The notes below the pieces were generated by a model, which searched no databases, had not been told where the DNA came from, and was given only the letters and a program-made list of their open reading frames with translations. Below are positions 15,769-24,642 of a stretch of DNA of 53,631 nucleotides, one piece after another; the stretch's first letter is position 1; each line of letters begins with the position of its first letter. Origin of the DNA: an uncultured Oscillospiraceae bacterium. GTDB lineage: Bacteria > Bacillota > Clostridia > Oscillospirales > Acutalibacteraceae. The stretch covers positions 1 through 53,631 of the forward strand of contig UQQT01000014.1 in assembly GCA_900543395.1 (NCBI GenBank), written 5' to 3'. The position numbers and the translations under genes were made by a program.

Positions 15769-16700
15769 ATTCCTACGCCTCCCGGTACGTTATGCGAGGT
15801 CTTTTCCATATACGCATCCTCAAGCGTTCTCGTTTTCGGAACGAGAGAATAAAGGGTAATTCCCTGCTCTACAAGAGATTTAACAAACTCGGGAACGTCC
15901 GTTTTTTTCAGCATAACTGCCGTATGTCCGTTTTCATGAACGGTAAAGGGCATGTTTTTCATATTAAGGAACATACCTATATCGCTGTCTCCGCAGTCAA
16001 GCTCATATTCTACCGACGCGTCGGAGGAGACGTGCCTTATTTCAGACATGCTTCTTATATCGACGATTTTTCCTCTGTCGATTATCGCAATTCTGTCACA
16101 CATCAGGTCAAGCTCGGCAAGCATGTGAGACGAAACGAGTACGGAACAGGCGTTTTCTCTTGTAATTCTCTTAAAAATATCTCTTAACTGCTTGATTCCG
16201 TCCGGGTCAAGACCGTTTGTCGGTTCGTCAAGCACGAGAAGCTTCGGATTATGAAGCATTGACTGGGCAATACCGAGTCTTTGCCTCATACCGAGAGAAT
16301 ATTTAGAGATTTTATCGTCGATTCTTCCTTCGAGCCCGACGATTTTTATAACCTCGTCCACTCTTGAATCGGGGATGTTATCATACATTCTCTTGTACTG
16401 CATGAGATTTTCTCTGCCGGTAAGATTTTTGTACATCTCGGGATTTTCGATAATTCCGCCGATATGCTTTACGGCGTTTTCAAAATCCGTCACTACGTTT
16501 CTTCCGCAGACGATGATCTGTCCGTCGTCGACTCTCAATAAACCGAGAATCATTTTAATGGTAGTTGTTTTACCCGAACCGTTGGGGCCTAAGAAGCCGA
16601 AAATTTCGCCCTCGTTTACGGAAAATGTGATACCGTTGAGTATGGTTTTCTTGCCGAGTGTTTTTGAAACGTTGTTAATTTCAAGAATGGTTGAACCCAT
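15765..16700 (-). CDS. ABC transporter ATP-binding protein
   Basis: This 311-residue ATPase has Walker A GPNGSGKTTTIKM near residue 39, signature SLGMRQRLGIAQ near 135, and Walker B with D-loop LLVLDEPTNGLDPDG. The C-terminal 90 residues are the extra domain common in ABC-2 exporters of the bacitracin/lantibiotic-immunity type. It is preceded 13 bases away by the rlmI-like gene and overlaps the permease gene. The pair would drive export or self-protection; the cargo is not evident. Confidence 0.94.
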   Translation of the reverse strand: MGSTILEINNVSKTLGKKTILNGITFSVNEGEIFGFLGPNGSGKTTTIKMILGLLRVDDGQIIVCGRNVVTDFENAVKHIGGIIENPEMYKNLTGRENLMQYKRMYDNIPDSRVDEVIKIVGLEGRIDDKISKYSLGMRQRLGIAQSMLHNPKLLVLDEPTNGLDPDGIKQLRDIFKRITRENACSVLVSSHMLAELDLMCDRIAIIDRGKIVDIRSMSEIRHVSSDASVEYELDCGDSDIGMFLNMKNMPFTVHENGHTAVMLKKTDVPEFVKSLVEQGITLYSLVPKTRTLEDAYMEKTSHNVPGGVGI

Positions 16701-16713
16701 ACCCTTATCCCTC

Positions 16714-17937
16714 CTATACTATTTGGAATATGTAGAATTTAAGATAATCCGTCTCGGGAACATTCCAAAGAATCGGATGATCGCACGATTGCTGACGGTG
16801 TTCAATCTGTCTTAATGAAACTCCCGCGTCCGCGGCGGCTTCGTGAAGCATTTTTTTAAACAATCCGTCCGTCATAAAATGAGAACACGAACATGTTGCG
16901 AGATATCCTCCGCGGGGCAGAACCTTCATTGCCCGGACGTTTATATCCTTATAACCTTTATATGCGTTTGCTACGGTCGAACTGCTTTTTGTAAACGCGG
17001 GCGGGTCGAGAATTATATAATCGTAATCGCATTTACCCTTTGAGCTCATTTCGGTAAGCAGGTCGAAAACATCCGTACATACAAACGACATATTCTTTTC
17101 AAGCGAGTTGAGCTTTGCGTTGGCTTTCGCCATATCGAGTGCGTCCGAAGAAATATCGACGGCAGTTACGCTCTGCGCTCCCGCCTTTGCACAGTTTAAT
17201 GCAAACGAACCCGTATGAGTAAAGCAGTCAAGAACCTTTTTTCCGTGCGCTATTCTCGCGGCGGCGGCACGGTTGTATTTCTGATCAAGGAAAAATCCCG
17301 TTTTCTGTCCGTTAATAAAATCAACGCAGTATTTTATCGAGTTTTCCGTAATAACGACCGTGCCCGGAATATCATCACGGGTTATTTCGCTGTGCCAAAA
17401 ATCCTTATAACGTTCGAGTCCCTCTTTGCTTCTCGTTGACGCGTCGTTTCTCTCATAAATAGCGTCAATCGTTTCTCCGCGTTCGCGCAGAGCGTTTACA
17501 AGAAGCGTAAAAATCATGTCTTTTCTTATGTCGATACCGCAGCTTAACACCTGTGCGACAAGAACATTCGAAAATCTGTCGACGATAAGTCCCGGAAATC
17601 CGTCCGAATCGCCGAAAATCAGACGACAGCATTTAAAATCGTGATTCATAACGGTTTTTCTGTAATCAAGACAGTAATTAATACGCCTTTCAAAAAAAGC
17701 CTCGTCGAATTTATCGTTCGCATTTCGAGAAATAATACGCACGCGAATTTTTGAATTATCGTTTACAAATCCGCTGCCGAGGTAACGTCCTTTCAGACTG
17801 CGTACGTCGGCGATATCGCCGTTTTTATACTCCCCGCTTATTTCGGTCACCTCGTCGGCATAAACCCACGGATGTCCGTTTTTAATACTCTTTTCCGCTT
17901 TTTGCGAAACGGTAAGAGAAACATAAGGTCTTGTCAT
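16714..17937 (-). CDS. Class I rRNA methyltransferase, RlmI-like (PUA domain plus SAM domain)
   Basis: This is a probable 23S rRNA m5C methyltransferase. Residues 1-75 form a PUA domain (VSLTVSQKAEKSIKNGHPWV, then IADVRSLKGRYLGSGFVN). The Rossmann SAM domain has LDCFTHTGSFALNCAKAGA near 235 and the catalytic motif ILDPPAFTKS near 310. The length of 407 is close to E. coli RlmI (396). A 17-base-spaced promoter lies upstream and the ABC pair follows within 13 bases, so they may share a transcript. The exact target base cannot be told from sequence. Confidence 0.88.
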   Translation of the reverse strand: MTRPYVSLTVSQKAEKSIKNGHPWVYADEVTEISGEYKNGDIADVRSLKGRYLGSGFVNDNSKIRVRIISRNANDKFDEAFFERRINYCLDYRKTVMNHDFKCCRLIFGDSDGFPGLIVDRFSNVLVAQVLSCGIDIRKDMIFTLLVNALRERGETIDAIYERNDASTRSKEGLERYKDFWHSEITRDDIPGTVVITENSIKYCVDFINGQKTGFFLDQKYNRAAAARIAHGKKVLDCFTHTGSFALNCAKAGAQSVTAVDISSDALDMAKANAKLNSLEKNMSFVCTDVFDLLTEMSSKGKCDYDYIILDPPAFTKSSSTVANAYKGYKDINVRAMKVLPRGGYLATCSCSHFMTDGLFKKMLHEAAADAGVSLRQIEHRQQSCDHPILWNVPETDYLKFYIFQIV

Positions 17938-17959
17938 GCTGTATTCTCCTTACAATTCG

Positions 17960-17988
17960 ATTATATCTACCGCCCGTTTTTTTTGCAA
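17960..17988 (-). promoter_or_regulatory. Promoter of the rlmI-like/ABC operon
   Basis: On the minus strand TTGCAA (17983-17988) and TATAAT (17960-17965) are 17 bases apart, and AAGGAG lies just before the ATG at 17937. Confidence 0.8.
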
Positions 17989-18046
17989 TAGATATCAAAA
18001 TATCTTAATGAATCTTAAATATTACTTAATGATTTTTACAAGCAAA

Positions 18047-18087
18047 AGAAATAACCGCGCCCGTTTCCCGTCGGAATTAGGCGCGGT
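18047..18087 (-). terminator. Terminator of the araB-dnaE-pfkA operon
   Basis: Arms ACCGCGCC (18054-18061) and GGCGCGGT (18080-18087) form a stem. On the minus strand a T-rich tail follows. It lies 30 bases beyond the pfkA stop. Confidence 0.75.
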
Positions 18088-18116
18088 ATCACATAATCCG
18101 ATTACAGAAGCTATAA

Positions 18117-19079
18117 TCAGATTGAAATTTCAAGAGCAATCTTGTAGAGGTCAAGATCTATCTGCTTTTTCATATTAAGAGCCTCATAGATATCATAGTC
18201 TACAATCTCGTCTTTCTTGTTGGCTACTACTCTGTTACCGATGCCGTCCATGAGAAGATGTACGGCGCGGGAGCCCATCTGACTGCCGAGAACTCTGTCC
18301 TTAACCGAGGGAGAACCGCCTCTCTGAACATGACCGAGAATGGTTGCACGGCTTTCAACTCCGGTTTTTTCCTGAATGAGCTTTGCAAGGTCGGCAACTC
18401 CGCCGATACCCTCTGCTACCATTATAATAAAGTGCTTTTTGCCTGTTTTCTGTGTGCGTCTCATTCTGTCGATAACATCCTTTTCTATATCAAAAGGAAC
18501 CTCGGGAATAAGAATCGAAGTAGCGCCGATGGCGATGCCTGCGTTGAGAGCAAGATAACCGGCTCTTCTGCCCATTACCTCGACAACCGAACATCTGTCG
18601 TGAGACTCCGTGGTATCTCTGATTCTGTCAACCATATCCATAATGGTATTAAGAGCCGTATCATAGCCGATAGTATAATCACAGCATGCTATATCATTAT
18701 CAATCGTTCCGGGAATACCGATACAGGGAATTCCTTTTAATGAAAGATCTCTCGCTCCTCTGAACGAGCCGTCGCCGCCGATAACAACAATACCCTCGAT
18801 ACCGTTTTCCTTACAAACCTCGACAGCCTTGTTAAGACCTGCTTCGGTCTGGAATTCGGGACTTCTTGCAGAGTAAAGCATAGTGCCTCCTCTGTGGATA
18901 ATATCCGAAACGGAGCGAATATTCATCTTCTCCATATCGCCCTTCATAAGACCGTTATATCCCCTGCGAATACCTAAAACTTCCATATCGTTCTCGCAGG
19001 CTGTTCTTACGACCGCCCTGATAGCGGCGTTCATACCGGGTGCGTCGCCGCCGCTTGTAAGAACTGCAATTTTATTCAT
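18117..19079 (-). CDS. pfkA: ATP-dependent 6-phosphofructokinase
   Basis: PfkA phosphorylates fructose 6-phosphate in glycolysis. The 320 residues match bacterial PfkA. Motifs are VLTSGGDAPGMNAAIR (ATP site), GGDGSFRGA, the catalytic IGIPGTIDNDI, and GHVQRGGSPSVKDR. The ATG at 19079 is preferred because GGAGGT lies 8 bases upstream; the longer frame adds 21 AT-rich codons. It follows dnaE by 95 bases, the common dnaE-pfkA order in Bacillota, and is followed by a terminator. Confidence 0.96.
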   Translation of the reverse strand: MNKIAVLTSGGDAPGMNAAIRAVVRTACENDMEVLGIRRGYNGLMKGDMEKMNIRSVSDIIHRGGTMLYSARSPEFQTEAGLNKAVEVCKENGIEGIVVIGGDGSFRGARDLSLKGIPCIGIPGTIDNDIACCDYTIGYDTALNTIMDMVDRIRDTTESHDRCSVVEVMGRRAGYLALNAGIAIGATSILIPEVPFDIEKDVIDRMRRTQKTGKKHFIIMVAEGIGGVADLAKLIQEKTGVESRATILGHVQRGGSPSVKDRVLGSQMGSRAVHLLMDGIGNRVVANKKDEIVDYDIYEALNMKKQIDLDLYKIALEISI

Positions 19080-19174
19080 AACAGAGATACCTCCAAAAAA
19101 TTCTTTGTATAAAATTTTAATATTTTTATAAAAAATAGTCAATATCGTATTCGTCTAAAATTTACACGGTTCAA

Positions 19175-22100
19175 CTATTTTTTCAGTACAACATTACCCG
19201 TTCCGAGGATTTTTTTGAGCTCGTCAATAAGAGACTCGTTTATGTCCGCCGTAATACCGCAATTCATCTGATACTTTTTCGTATCGTTAAAATAGAAATG
19301 AACCGGGGTCATTCCGTTAAAAATACGCAGCAGACTTACGGTTTTTTTGACCTCCTCGCAGTTCCTTGTGGGAACTCTCAAAAACAATCCGTTGTTCTTG
19401 CCGTCAGAGGCAGTATTATTTTGAACGACGCTGCGGGACGGCTGTTCGGTTCGGGCAGAAGTCTGTGAATAATCATACGCGTTTTTCACCGGCACGGACT
19501 CTGCCGACAGAGGAATATTTCTCTTTATCGGCGTATACTCCGGCGGAGGCGGTGCGTTTCTGATATTCTTAGCCTGTTCCGGAGACGGTGCAAGCGTGAT
19601 TTCGTCAAGAGACATTTTCGGATCTTCGTCGTCGCTCAATTCGAGCCTGCCGACAATTTCGACTATATTATCCTCCTTTAAAAGCTCCGCAAACTGTATA
19701 AACTTTTTCGGAAATACGATTAAATTGATCATACCCGTAACGTCCTCCGCCTGAAGAAACGCCATCGTAGTATCTGATTTCGTTATCTTTTTGCGAACGG
19801 AAGAAAGAATTGCGACTATTTTTATTTTCTGTCCCGAATGATACATGGAGTTTTTATCATTTACGTCGCATTCGAGCAAATCTGAAATCTTAGCGGCGTG
19901 AACCCTGCGTGAGTAATCCTTATAATCGGTCATGGGATGTCCCGACATATATATTCCCGTCGAATCCTTTTCGAACTGCAAAAGCTCCTTATCCGTGAAT
20001 TCGGGCAGGTTCGGCGCGGGAGGCTCGCTTGATTTCGCAAGCTCCGCGCTCATTTCAAAGAATCCCATCTGTCCGGAAACGCTTGTTTTCTTCTCGCCCT
20101 CAAGACTTTCAATTACAGCACCGAGCATCTCCGTCATCTGATGTCTGTTTGTCGAGAATCCGTCGAGAGCCCCCGCTTTTATAATATTCTCAACGCTTCT
20201 TCTGTTGAAATCCTTACCGTAGGTTCTCTTGCAGAAATTGTAGAATGAAGAGAAGTCTCCCCCTCTCTGATGTTCTTCAATAACAAGGTCGATAAAGCTT
20301 TCACTGACGTTTTTAATTGCGAGCAAACCGAAGCGAACGTTGTTCCCCTCGACGGTAAACGAACGCTCCGAATGGTTAACGTGCGGCGGGAGAACCTCAA
20401 TGCCGAGGTTCGCGCATTCCGCAATATAAAGAACGACCTTATCTGTATTGGAAAGAACGCTCGTCAGCATAGCCGCCATGAATTCACACGGATAATGCTT
20501 ACGAAGCCACGCTGTCTGATAAGTAACGTACGCATATGCGGCGGAATGAGATTTATTGAATGCATATGAAGCGAACGAAGCCATATCGTCAAATATCTGA
20601 TTAGCCGCTTCTTCCGAAATTCCGCGCTTTATGCATCCGTCGCACTTTGAACCGCCGTCCGTACCGTCCGAGCCGTAAAGGAAAAATTTGCGCTGCTGAG
20701 CAAGAACGTCAGCCTGCTTTTTTGCAACCGCACGCCGAACCATATCCGACGCACCGAGCGAATATCCCGCAAGGTCGCGGAATATCTGCATAACCTGCTC
20801 CTGATAAACGATGCATCCGCACGTAACGTCAAGTATCGGTTTTAACAGCGGAGTCGCGTATTTTATATTTTCCGGGTGTTTTCTGTTTTCAAGGTACGCC
20901 GGGATAAAGTCCATGGGGCCGGGACGATACAGAGCGATAACAGCTATAATATCTTCCAAATTCTTCGGGTGCATATTTATCATAAGCGCCCTGATACCCG
21001 CCGATTCGCACTGGAACACACAGCTTGTGCCTCCCGCGGCGAGCATTTCATATGTATCCCTATCTTCGACGTCAATTGCATAAACATCGAAGTCGGGATC
21101 TTTTTTCTTGATGAGTTTTTCACAGTCAGTTACAACGGTAAGGGTACGAAGTCCGAGGAAATCCATTTTCAGAAGTCCCAGTTTTTCAACCCATCCTTTG
21201 TAATACTGCGTAACGATTGAGTTATCCGATTTAAACAGCGGAACATACTCGTCTACAGGCAGCCGGCTGATAACTACTCCGCACGCGTGCATACCCGTGT
21301 TTCTCGGCATGCCCTCTATTTTCATCGCAATATTGACAAGATTCGTTATCTGCGGGTCGGATTCATACAGCTTCTTAAAATCCTGCGAGCTGTCGAGAGC
21401 TTTCTGTATCGTCATCCCCAGTTCCTGCGGAATCTCCTTTTGAAGCTGTTGAGTAATGTTAAGCGGAATACCCAAAACTCTGCCGACGTCCCGAACCGCG
21501 CCCTTTGCCGCCATTGTACCGAATGTTGCAATCTGCGCAACATGGTCGGCGCCGTAACGGCGTTTAACATACTCGATGACCTCGGGGCGTCTTACATAAC
21601 AGAAGTCGATATCGAAGTCGGGCATGCTGACTCGTTCGGGGTTAAGGAAACGCTCGAACAGCAGGTTATAACGCATCGGGTCGATGTTTGTAATTCCTAC
21701 GCAGTATGCGCAGATGCTGCCCGCGCCCGAACCTCGTCCGGGGCCTACGGGAATACCGACAGAACGCGCATAATTTATATAATCCCAAACTATAAGGAAG
21801 TAATCGATAAAGCCCATCTGATTGATAATTCCGAGCTCATAATCCATACGTTCCTTATATTCCGGGGGCGGATCCTTATATCTTTTCTTAAATCCGTCAT
21901 AGCAAAGATTTTTAAAGTATTCGTAATGATCCTGATTATTCGGAACTTCGTACAGAGGAAGCTTTATATCGCCGAACACAAAATCAAAATTACATCTTTC
22001 GGCAATTTTATTCGTATTTTCAATAGCTTCCGGGATATACGAAAAGGTTTCCGCCATCTCATCGCCCGTTTTAACGTAGAATTCATCCGTCGAAAATCCC

Positions 22101-22807
22101 ATTCCGGTATCTTCGTTAATAGTATGCTTCGTACCTATGCAGATAAGGATTTTCTGAATCTCCGCGTCCTCTTTTTTTATATAATGCGCGTCGTTCGTGC
22201 ACACGAGCGGAATTCCCGTTTCCCTGGCTATTCTTATAATATCGGGGTTTGTCTTTTTCTGCTCCTCGAGTCCGTGATCCTGAATTTCAAGATAATAATT
22301 TCCCTGTCCGAAAACGCTGTTATACCAAAGAGCCGTTTTCTTTGCTTCTTCATACTCGTTTTTCAAAAGCGCGCGCGGAATCTCTCCGGCAAGACACGCA
22401 GACAAGCAGATAATACCCTCGTGATACTGCTCCAAAAGCTCATGATCTATTCTCGGCTTAGTATAAAAGCCCTCGACCCACGCCTTTGAAACAAGCTTTA
22501 TTAAATTCTTATACCCCGTTTCGTTTTCCGCAAGCAGAACAAGGTGAAAACGCTCCGAGTCAATTCCGTGAACCTTGTCAAATCGCGAACGCGGAGCGAC
22601 ATAAACTTCACAGCCTATAATCGGCTTAATACCCATCGCCTTAGCCTGAACATAGAAATCAACGCATCCGTACATAACGCCGTGGTCGGTTATCGCGATA
22701 GACTTTTGTCCGATATCCTTGACGTGCTGTAACAGAGGCTTAATTCTGCACGCACCGTCAAGAAGGCTGTATTCGGTATGAATATGCAAGTGTGTAAATT
22801 CTGTCAT
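19175..22807 (-). CDS. dnaE: DNA polymerase III subunit alpha
   Basis: This is a replicative polymerase of the C family. In 1210 residues I see an N-terminal PHP domain (HLHIHTEYSLLDGACRI), GPGRGSGAGSICAYCVGI, and the catalytic aspartates in PDFDIDFCY near residue 397. Tandem helix-hairpin-helix and OB-fold regions follow toward the C-terminus. In Clostridia a PolC usually does most leading-strand synthesis and DnaE extends primers. AAAGGA precedes the ATG. The araB stop lies only 21 bases upstream, which is unusual. Confidence 0.96.
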   Translation of the reverse strand: MTEFTHLHIHTEYSLLDGACRIKPLLQHVKDIGQKSIAITDHGVMYGCVDFYVQAKAMGIKPIIGCEVYVAPRSRFDKVHGIDSERFHLVLLAENETGYKNLIKLVSKAWVEGFYTKPRIDHELLEQYHEGIICLSACLAGEIPRALLKNEYEEAKKTALWYNSVFGQGNYYLEIQDHGLEEQKKTNPDIIRIARETGIPLVCTNDAHYIKKEDAEIQKILICIGTKHTINEDTGMGFSTDEFYVKTGDEMAETFSYIPEAIENTNKIAERCNFDFVFGDIKLPLYEVPNNQDHYEYFKNLCYDGFKKRYKDPPPEYKERMDYELGIINQMGFIDYFLIVWDYINYARSVGIPVGPGRGSGAGSICAYCVGITNIDPMRYNLLFERFLNPERVSMPDFDIDFCYVRRPEVIEYVKRRYGADHVAQIATFGTMAAKGAVRDVGRVLGIPLNITQQLQKEIPQELGMTIQKALDSSQDFKKLYESDPQITNLVNIAMKIEGMPRNTGMHACGVVISRLPVDEYVPLFKSDNSIVTQYYKGWVEKLGLLKMDFLGLRTLTVVTDCEKLIKKKDPDFDVYAIDVEDRDTYEMLAAGGTSCVFQCESAGIRALMINMHPKNLEDIIAVIALYRPGPMDFIPAYLENRKHPENIKYATPLLKPILDVTCGCIVYQEQVMQIFRDLAGYSLGASDMVRRAVAKKQADVLAQQRKFFLYGSDGTDGGSKCDGCIKRGISEEAANQIFDDMASFASYAFNKSHSAAYAYVTYQTAWLRKHYPCEFMAAMLTSVLSNTDKVVLYIAECANLGIEVLPPHVNHSERSFTVEGNNVRFGLLAIKNVSESFIDLVIEEHQRGGDFSSFYNFCKRTYGKDFNRRSVENIIKAGALDGFSTNRHQMTEMLGAVIESLEGEKKTSVSGQMGFFEMSAELAKSSEPPAPNLPEFTDKELLQFEKDSTGIYMSGHPMTDYKDYSRRVHAAKISDLLECDVNDKNSMYHSGQKIKIVAILSSVRKKITKSDTTMAFLQAEDVTGMINLIVFPKKFIQFAELLKEDNIVEIVGRLELSDDEDPKMSLDEITLAPSPEQAKNIRNAPPPPEYTPIKRNIPLSAESVPVKNAYDYSQTSARTEQPSRSVVQNNTASDGKNNGLFLRVPTRNCEEVKKTVSLLRIFNGMTPVHFYFNDTKKYQMNCGITADINESLIDELKKILGTGNVVLKK

Positions 22808-22828
22808 TTTACTTTCCTTTTATTAATA

Positions 22829-24493
22829 TCATTCACTGACTTTGCGCTTGATAGCTTTCAGTCTCTTCATAACGTCGTTCGCGCCCTTGCCGAAATAGTC
22901 ATGAAGAATTCTGTATTCGTCAAACAATTCGTTATAAATCTTAACATTATCTTCCTTGGGCATATAAACGGTATCAAGAACCTTGCCCATAACCGACGCA
23001 GCTTCATAAACGGAGTCATAACCGCCGTTCTTTTTTCCGGCGGCAACCGCACCGAATATCGCAGAGCCGAGCGCTCCGCCCTGGTCAGAAGCGGCTATTT
23101 TTATCGGCATATTGATAATATCCGCATATATCTGCATTGTCATGGGATCCTTCTTCGCAATGCCGCCCGCCGCATAGAATTCATGTACATCAACGCCGAA
23201 CTCACGGAATTTTTCTATAATCATTCTCGTGCCGAATGCAGTCGCTTCGATTAACGCTCTGTACATTTCCTCGGGCTTCGTAAGCAGAGTCATTCCGAGT
23301 ATCAAACCCGTTAAATCATAATCGACAAGACATGAGCGGTTACCGTTCCACCAGTCGAGAGCTATGAGACCCGATTCGCCGGGTTTTAACTTCTCTGCTT
23401 TTGAACGGAGATATTTATGTATATTAACGCCCTGTTTTTCGGCTTCTTTCGTATATTCCGCGGGTACGCAGTTTTCGATAAACCATTGGAAATGATCGCC
23501 CACGCACGCCTGTCCCGCTTCATAACCGAAGAATCCGGGGAGAATTCCGTCCTCAACAACTCCGCACATGCCGTCGACCTGTTTTTCGGTTTTACCCAAA
23601 AGCATGTGACATGTTGAGGTTCCCATAATTGCGAGCATTTTGCCCTCCTCGGCAATTCCCGCGGCCGGCACGAAAACATGCGCGTCTATAATCGCATCCG
23701 CAACGGCAATTCCTGCGTTAAGTCCGAGCTTTTCAGCCATTTCATCAGTCAATTCTCCCGCTTTTGTTCCGACGGGGCTGATTTCTTTACCGAGCTTATC
23801 CGTAATATGCTCGAGTCTCGGATCAAGAGCCTTGAAGAATTCGGACGACGGATAGCCCGTGTTTTTATTCCACATTTCTTTATATCCCGCGCAGCATGCG
23901 TTACGGTTTTCATGCCCCGTAAGACGCCAGACGATCCAGTCCGCCGCCTCGATAAAAATATCCGCCTCATCGTATATTTCGGGAGCCTCATCAAGAACCT
24001 GCCAAATTTTAGGCACTGCCCACTCCGAAGAAACTTTTCCTCCGTAGTTTTTAAGCCACTTTTCTCCCCTTGCAGAGGCGATCTCATTTACCCTGTTCGC
24101 CTGCTTCTGTGCGGCATGGTGCTTCCAAAGCTTAACGTACGCGTGAGGCTCGTCCTTATATTTATCCATAAAGCAAAGAGGCGTACCGTCTTTCTTTGCG
24201 GGGAGAATCGTACACGCCGTAAAATCAAGACCGATTCCGACAACGTCATCGGGCGACACTCCGCTTTTTTTCATAATCTCGGGAATAGTTGTATACAAAA
24301 CGTCAAGATAATCCTGCGGATGCTGTAACGCCCAGTCAATGCCTAATTTTTTACCGTTCGGAAGTTTTTCGTCCATAACGGAATGGGGATAATCGAGAAC
24401 CGCGGAATCAAGCTCCTCTCCGGTCTCAACGTTAACAAGCATTGCTCTGCCCGAAAGCGTGCCGTAGTCTACGCCTATTGTATATTTAGCCAC
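22829..24493 (-). CDS. araB: Ribulokinase (FGGY family)
   Basis: This kinase phosphorylates L-ribulose in arabinose catabolism. The 554 residues match AraB length. Visible parts are the N-terminal IGVDYGTLSGRAMLVNVETG, IGLDFTACTILP, the FGGY-C phosphate loop region AIMGTSTCHMLLG, and AAGGIAKKDPMTMQIYADI. No araA, araD or AraR-type regulator is nearby, so it stands apart from an arabinose operon. It has its own promoter and runs into dnaE with a 21-base gap. Specificity for L-ribulose rather than D-ribulose or a related ketose is inferred from resemblance. Confidence 0.88.
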   Translation of the reverse strand: MAKYTIGVDYGTLSGRAMLVNVETGEELDSAVLDYPHSVMDEKLPNGKKLGIDWALQHPQDYLDVLYTTIPEIMKKSGVSPDDVVGIGLDFTACTILPAKKDGTPLCFMDKYKDEPHAYVKLWKHHAAQKQANRVNEIASARGEKWLKNYGGKVSSEWAVPKIWQVLDEAPEIYDEADIFIEAADWIVWRLTGHENRNACCAGYKEMWNKNTGYPSSEFFKALDPRLEHITDKLGKEISPVGTKAGELTDEMAEKLGLNAGIAVADAIIDAHVFVPAAGIAEEGKMLAIMGTSTCHMLLGKTEKQVDGMCGVVEDGILPGFFGYEAGQACVGDHFQWFIENCVPAEYTKEAEKQGVNIHKYLRSKAEKLKPGESGLIALDWWNGNRSCLVDYDLTGLILGMTLLTKPEEMYRALIEATAFGTRMIIEKFREFGVDVHEFYAAGGIAKKDPMTMQIYADIINMPIKIAASDQGGALGSAIFGAVAAGKKNGGYDSVYEAASVMGKVLDTVYMPKEDNVKIYNELFDEYRILHDYFGKGANDVMKRLKAIKRKVSE

Positions 24494-24542
24494 AAAAACA
24501 CCTCATATTTTTATTCGGTCATAATAACCTATTATTAGTTAT

Positions 24543-24571
24543 ATAATATAACATTTTGAGTCTGAATTCAA
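24543..24571 (-). promoter_or_regulatory. Promoter of araB-dnaE-pfkA
   Basis: On the minus strand TTGAAT (24566-24571) and TATTAT (24543-24548) are 17 bases apart. I saw no clear catabolite-response element around it. Confidence 0.6.
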
Positions 24572-24580
24572 TAATAAAGG

Positions 24581-24611
24581 CAAAAAAAGAGACTCCCCGA
24601 AGGAAATCTCT
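24581..24611 (-). terminator. Terminator of the secreted phosphoesterase gene
   Basis: On the minus strand a 10-base stem with two G-U pairs closes on a TTCG tetraloop and is followed by seven T. Positions 24588-24597 pair with 24602-24611. Confidence 0.85.
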
Positions 24612-24642
24612 TCAAAAGCGATATATTATTATTTACGTCAGA

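Noticed and set aside
21287..22489. A 400-codon plus-strand open frame inside dnaE
   Set aside because: It is antisense to well-conserved dnaE motifs, has no ribosome site or domain, and is a shadow of the codon pattern on the other strand.
23678..24328. A 216-codon plus-strand frame inside araB
   Set aside because: Antisense shadow of a clear FGGY kinase.
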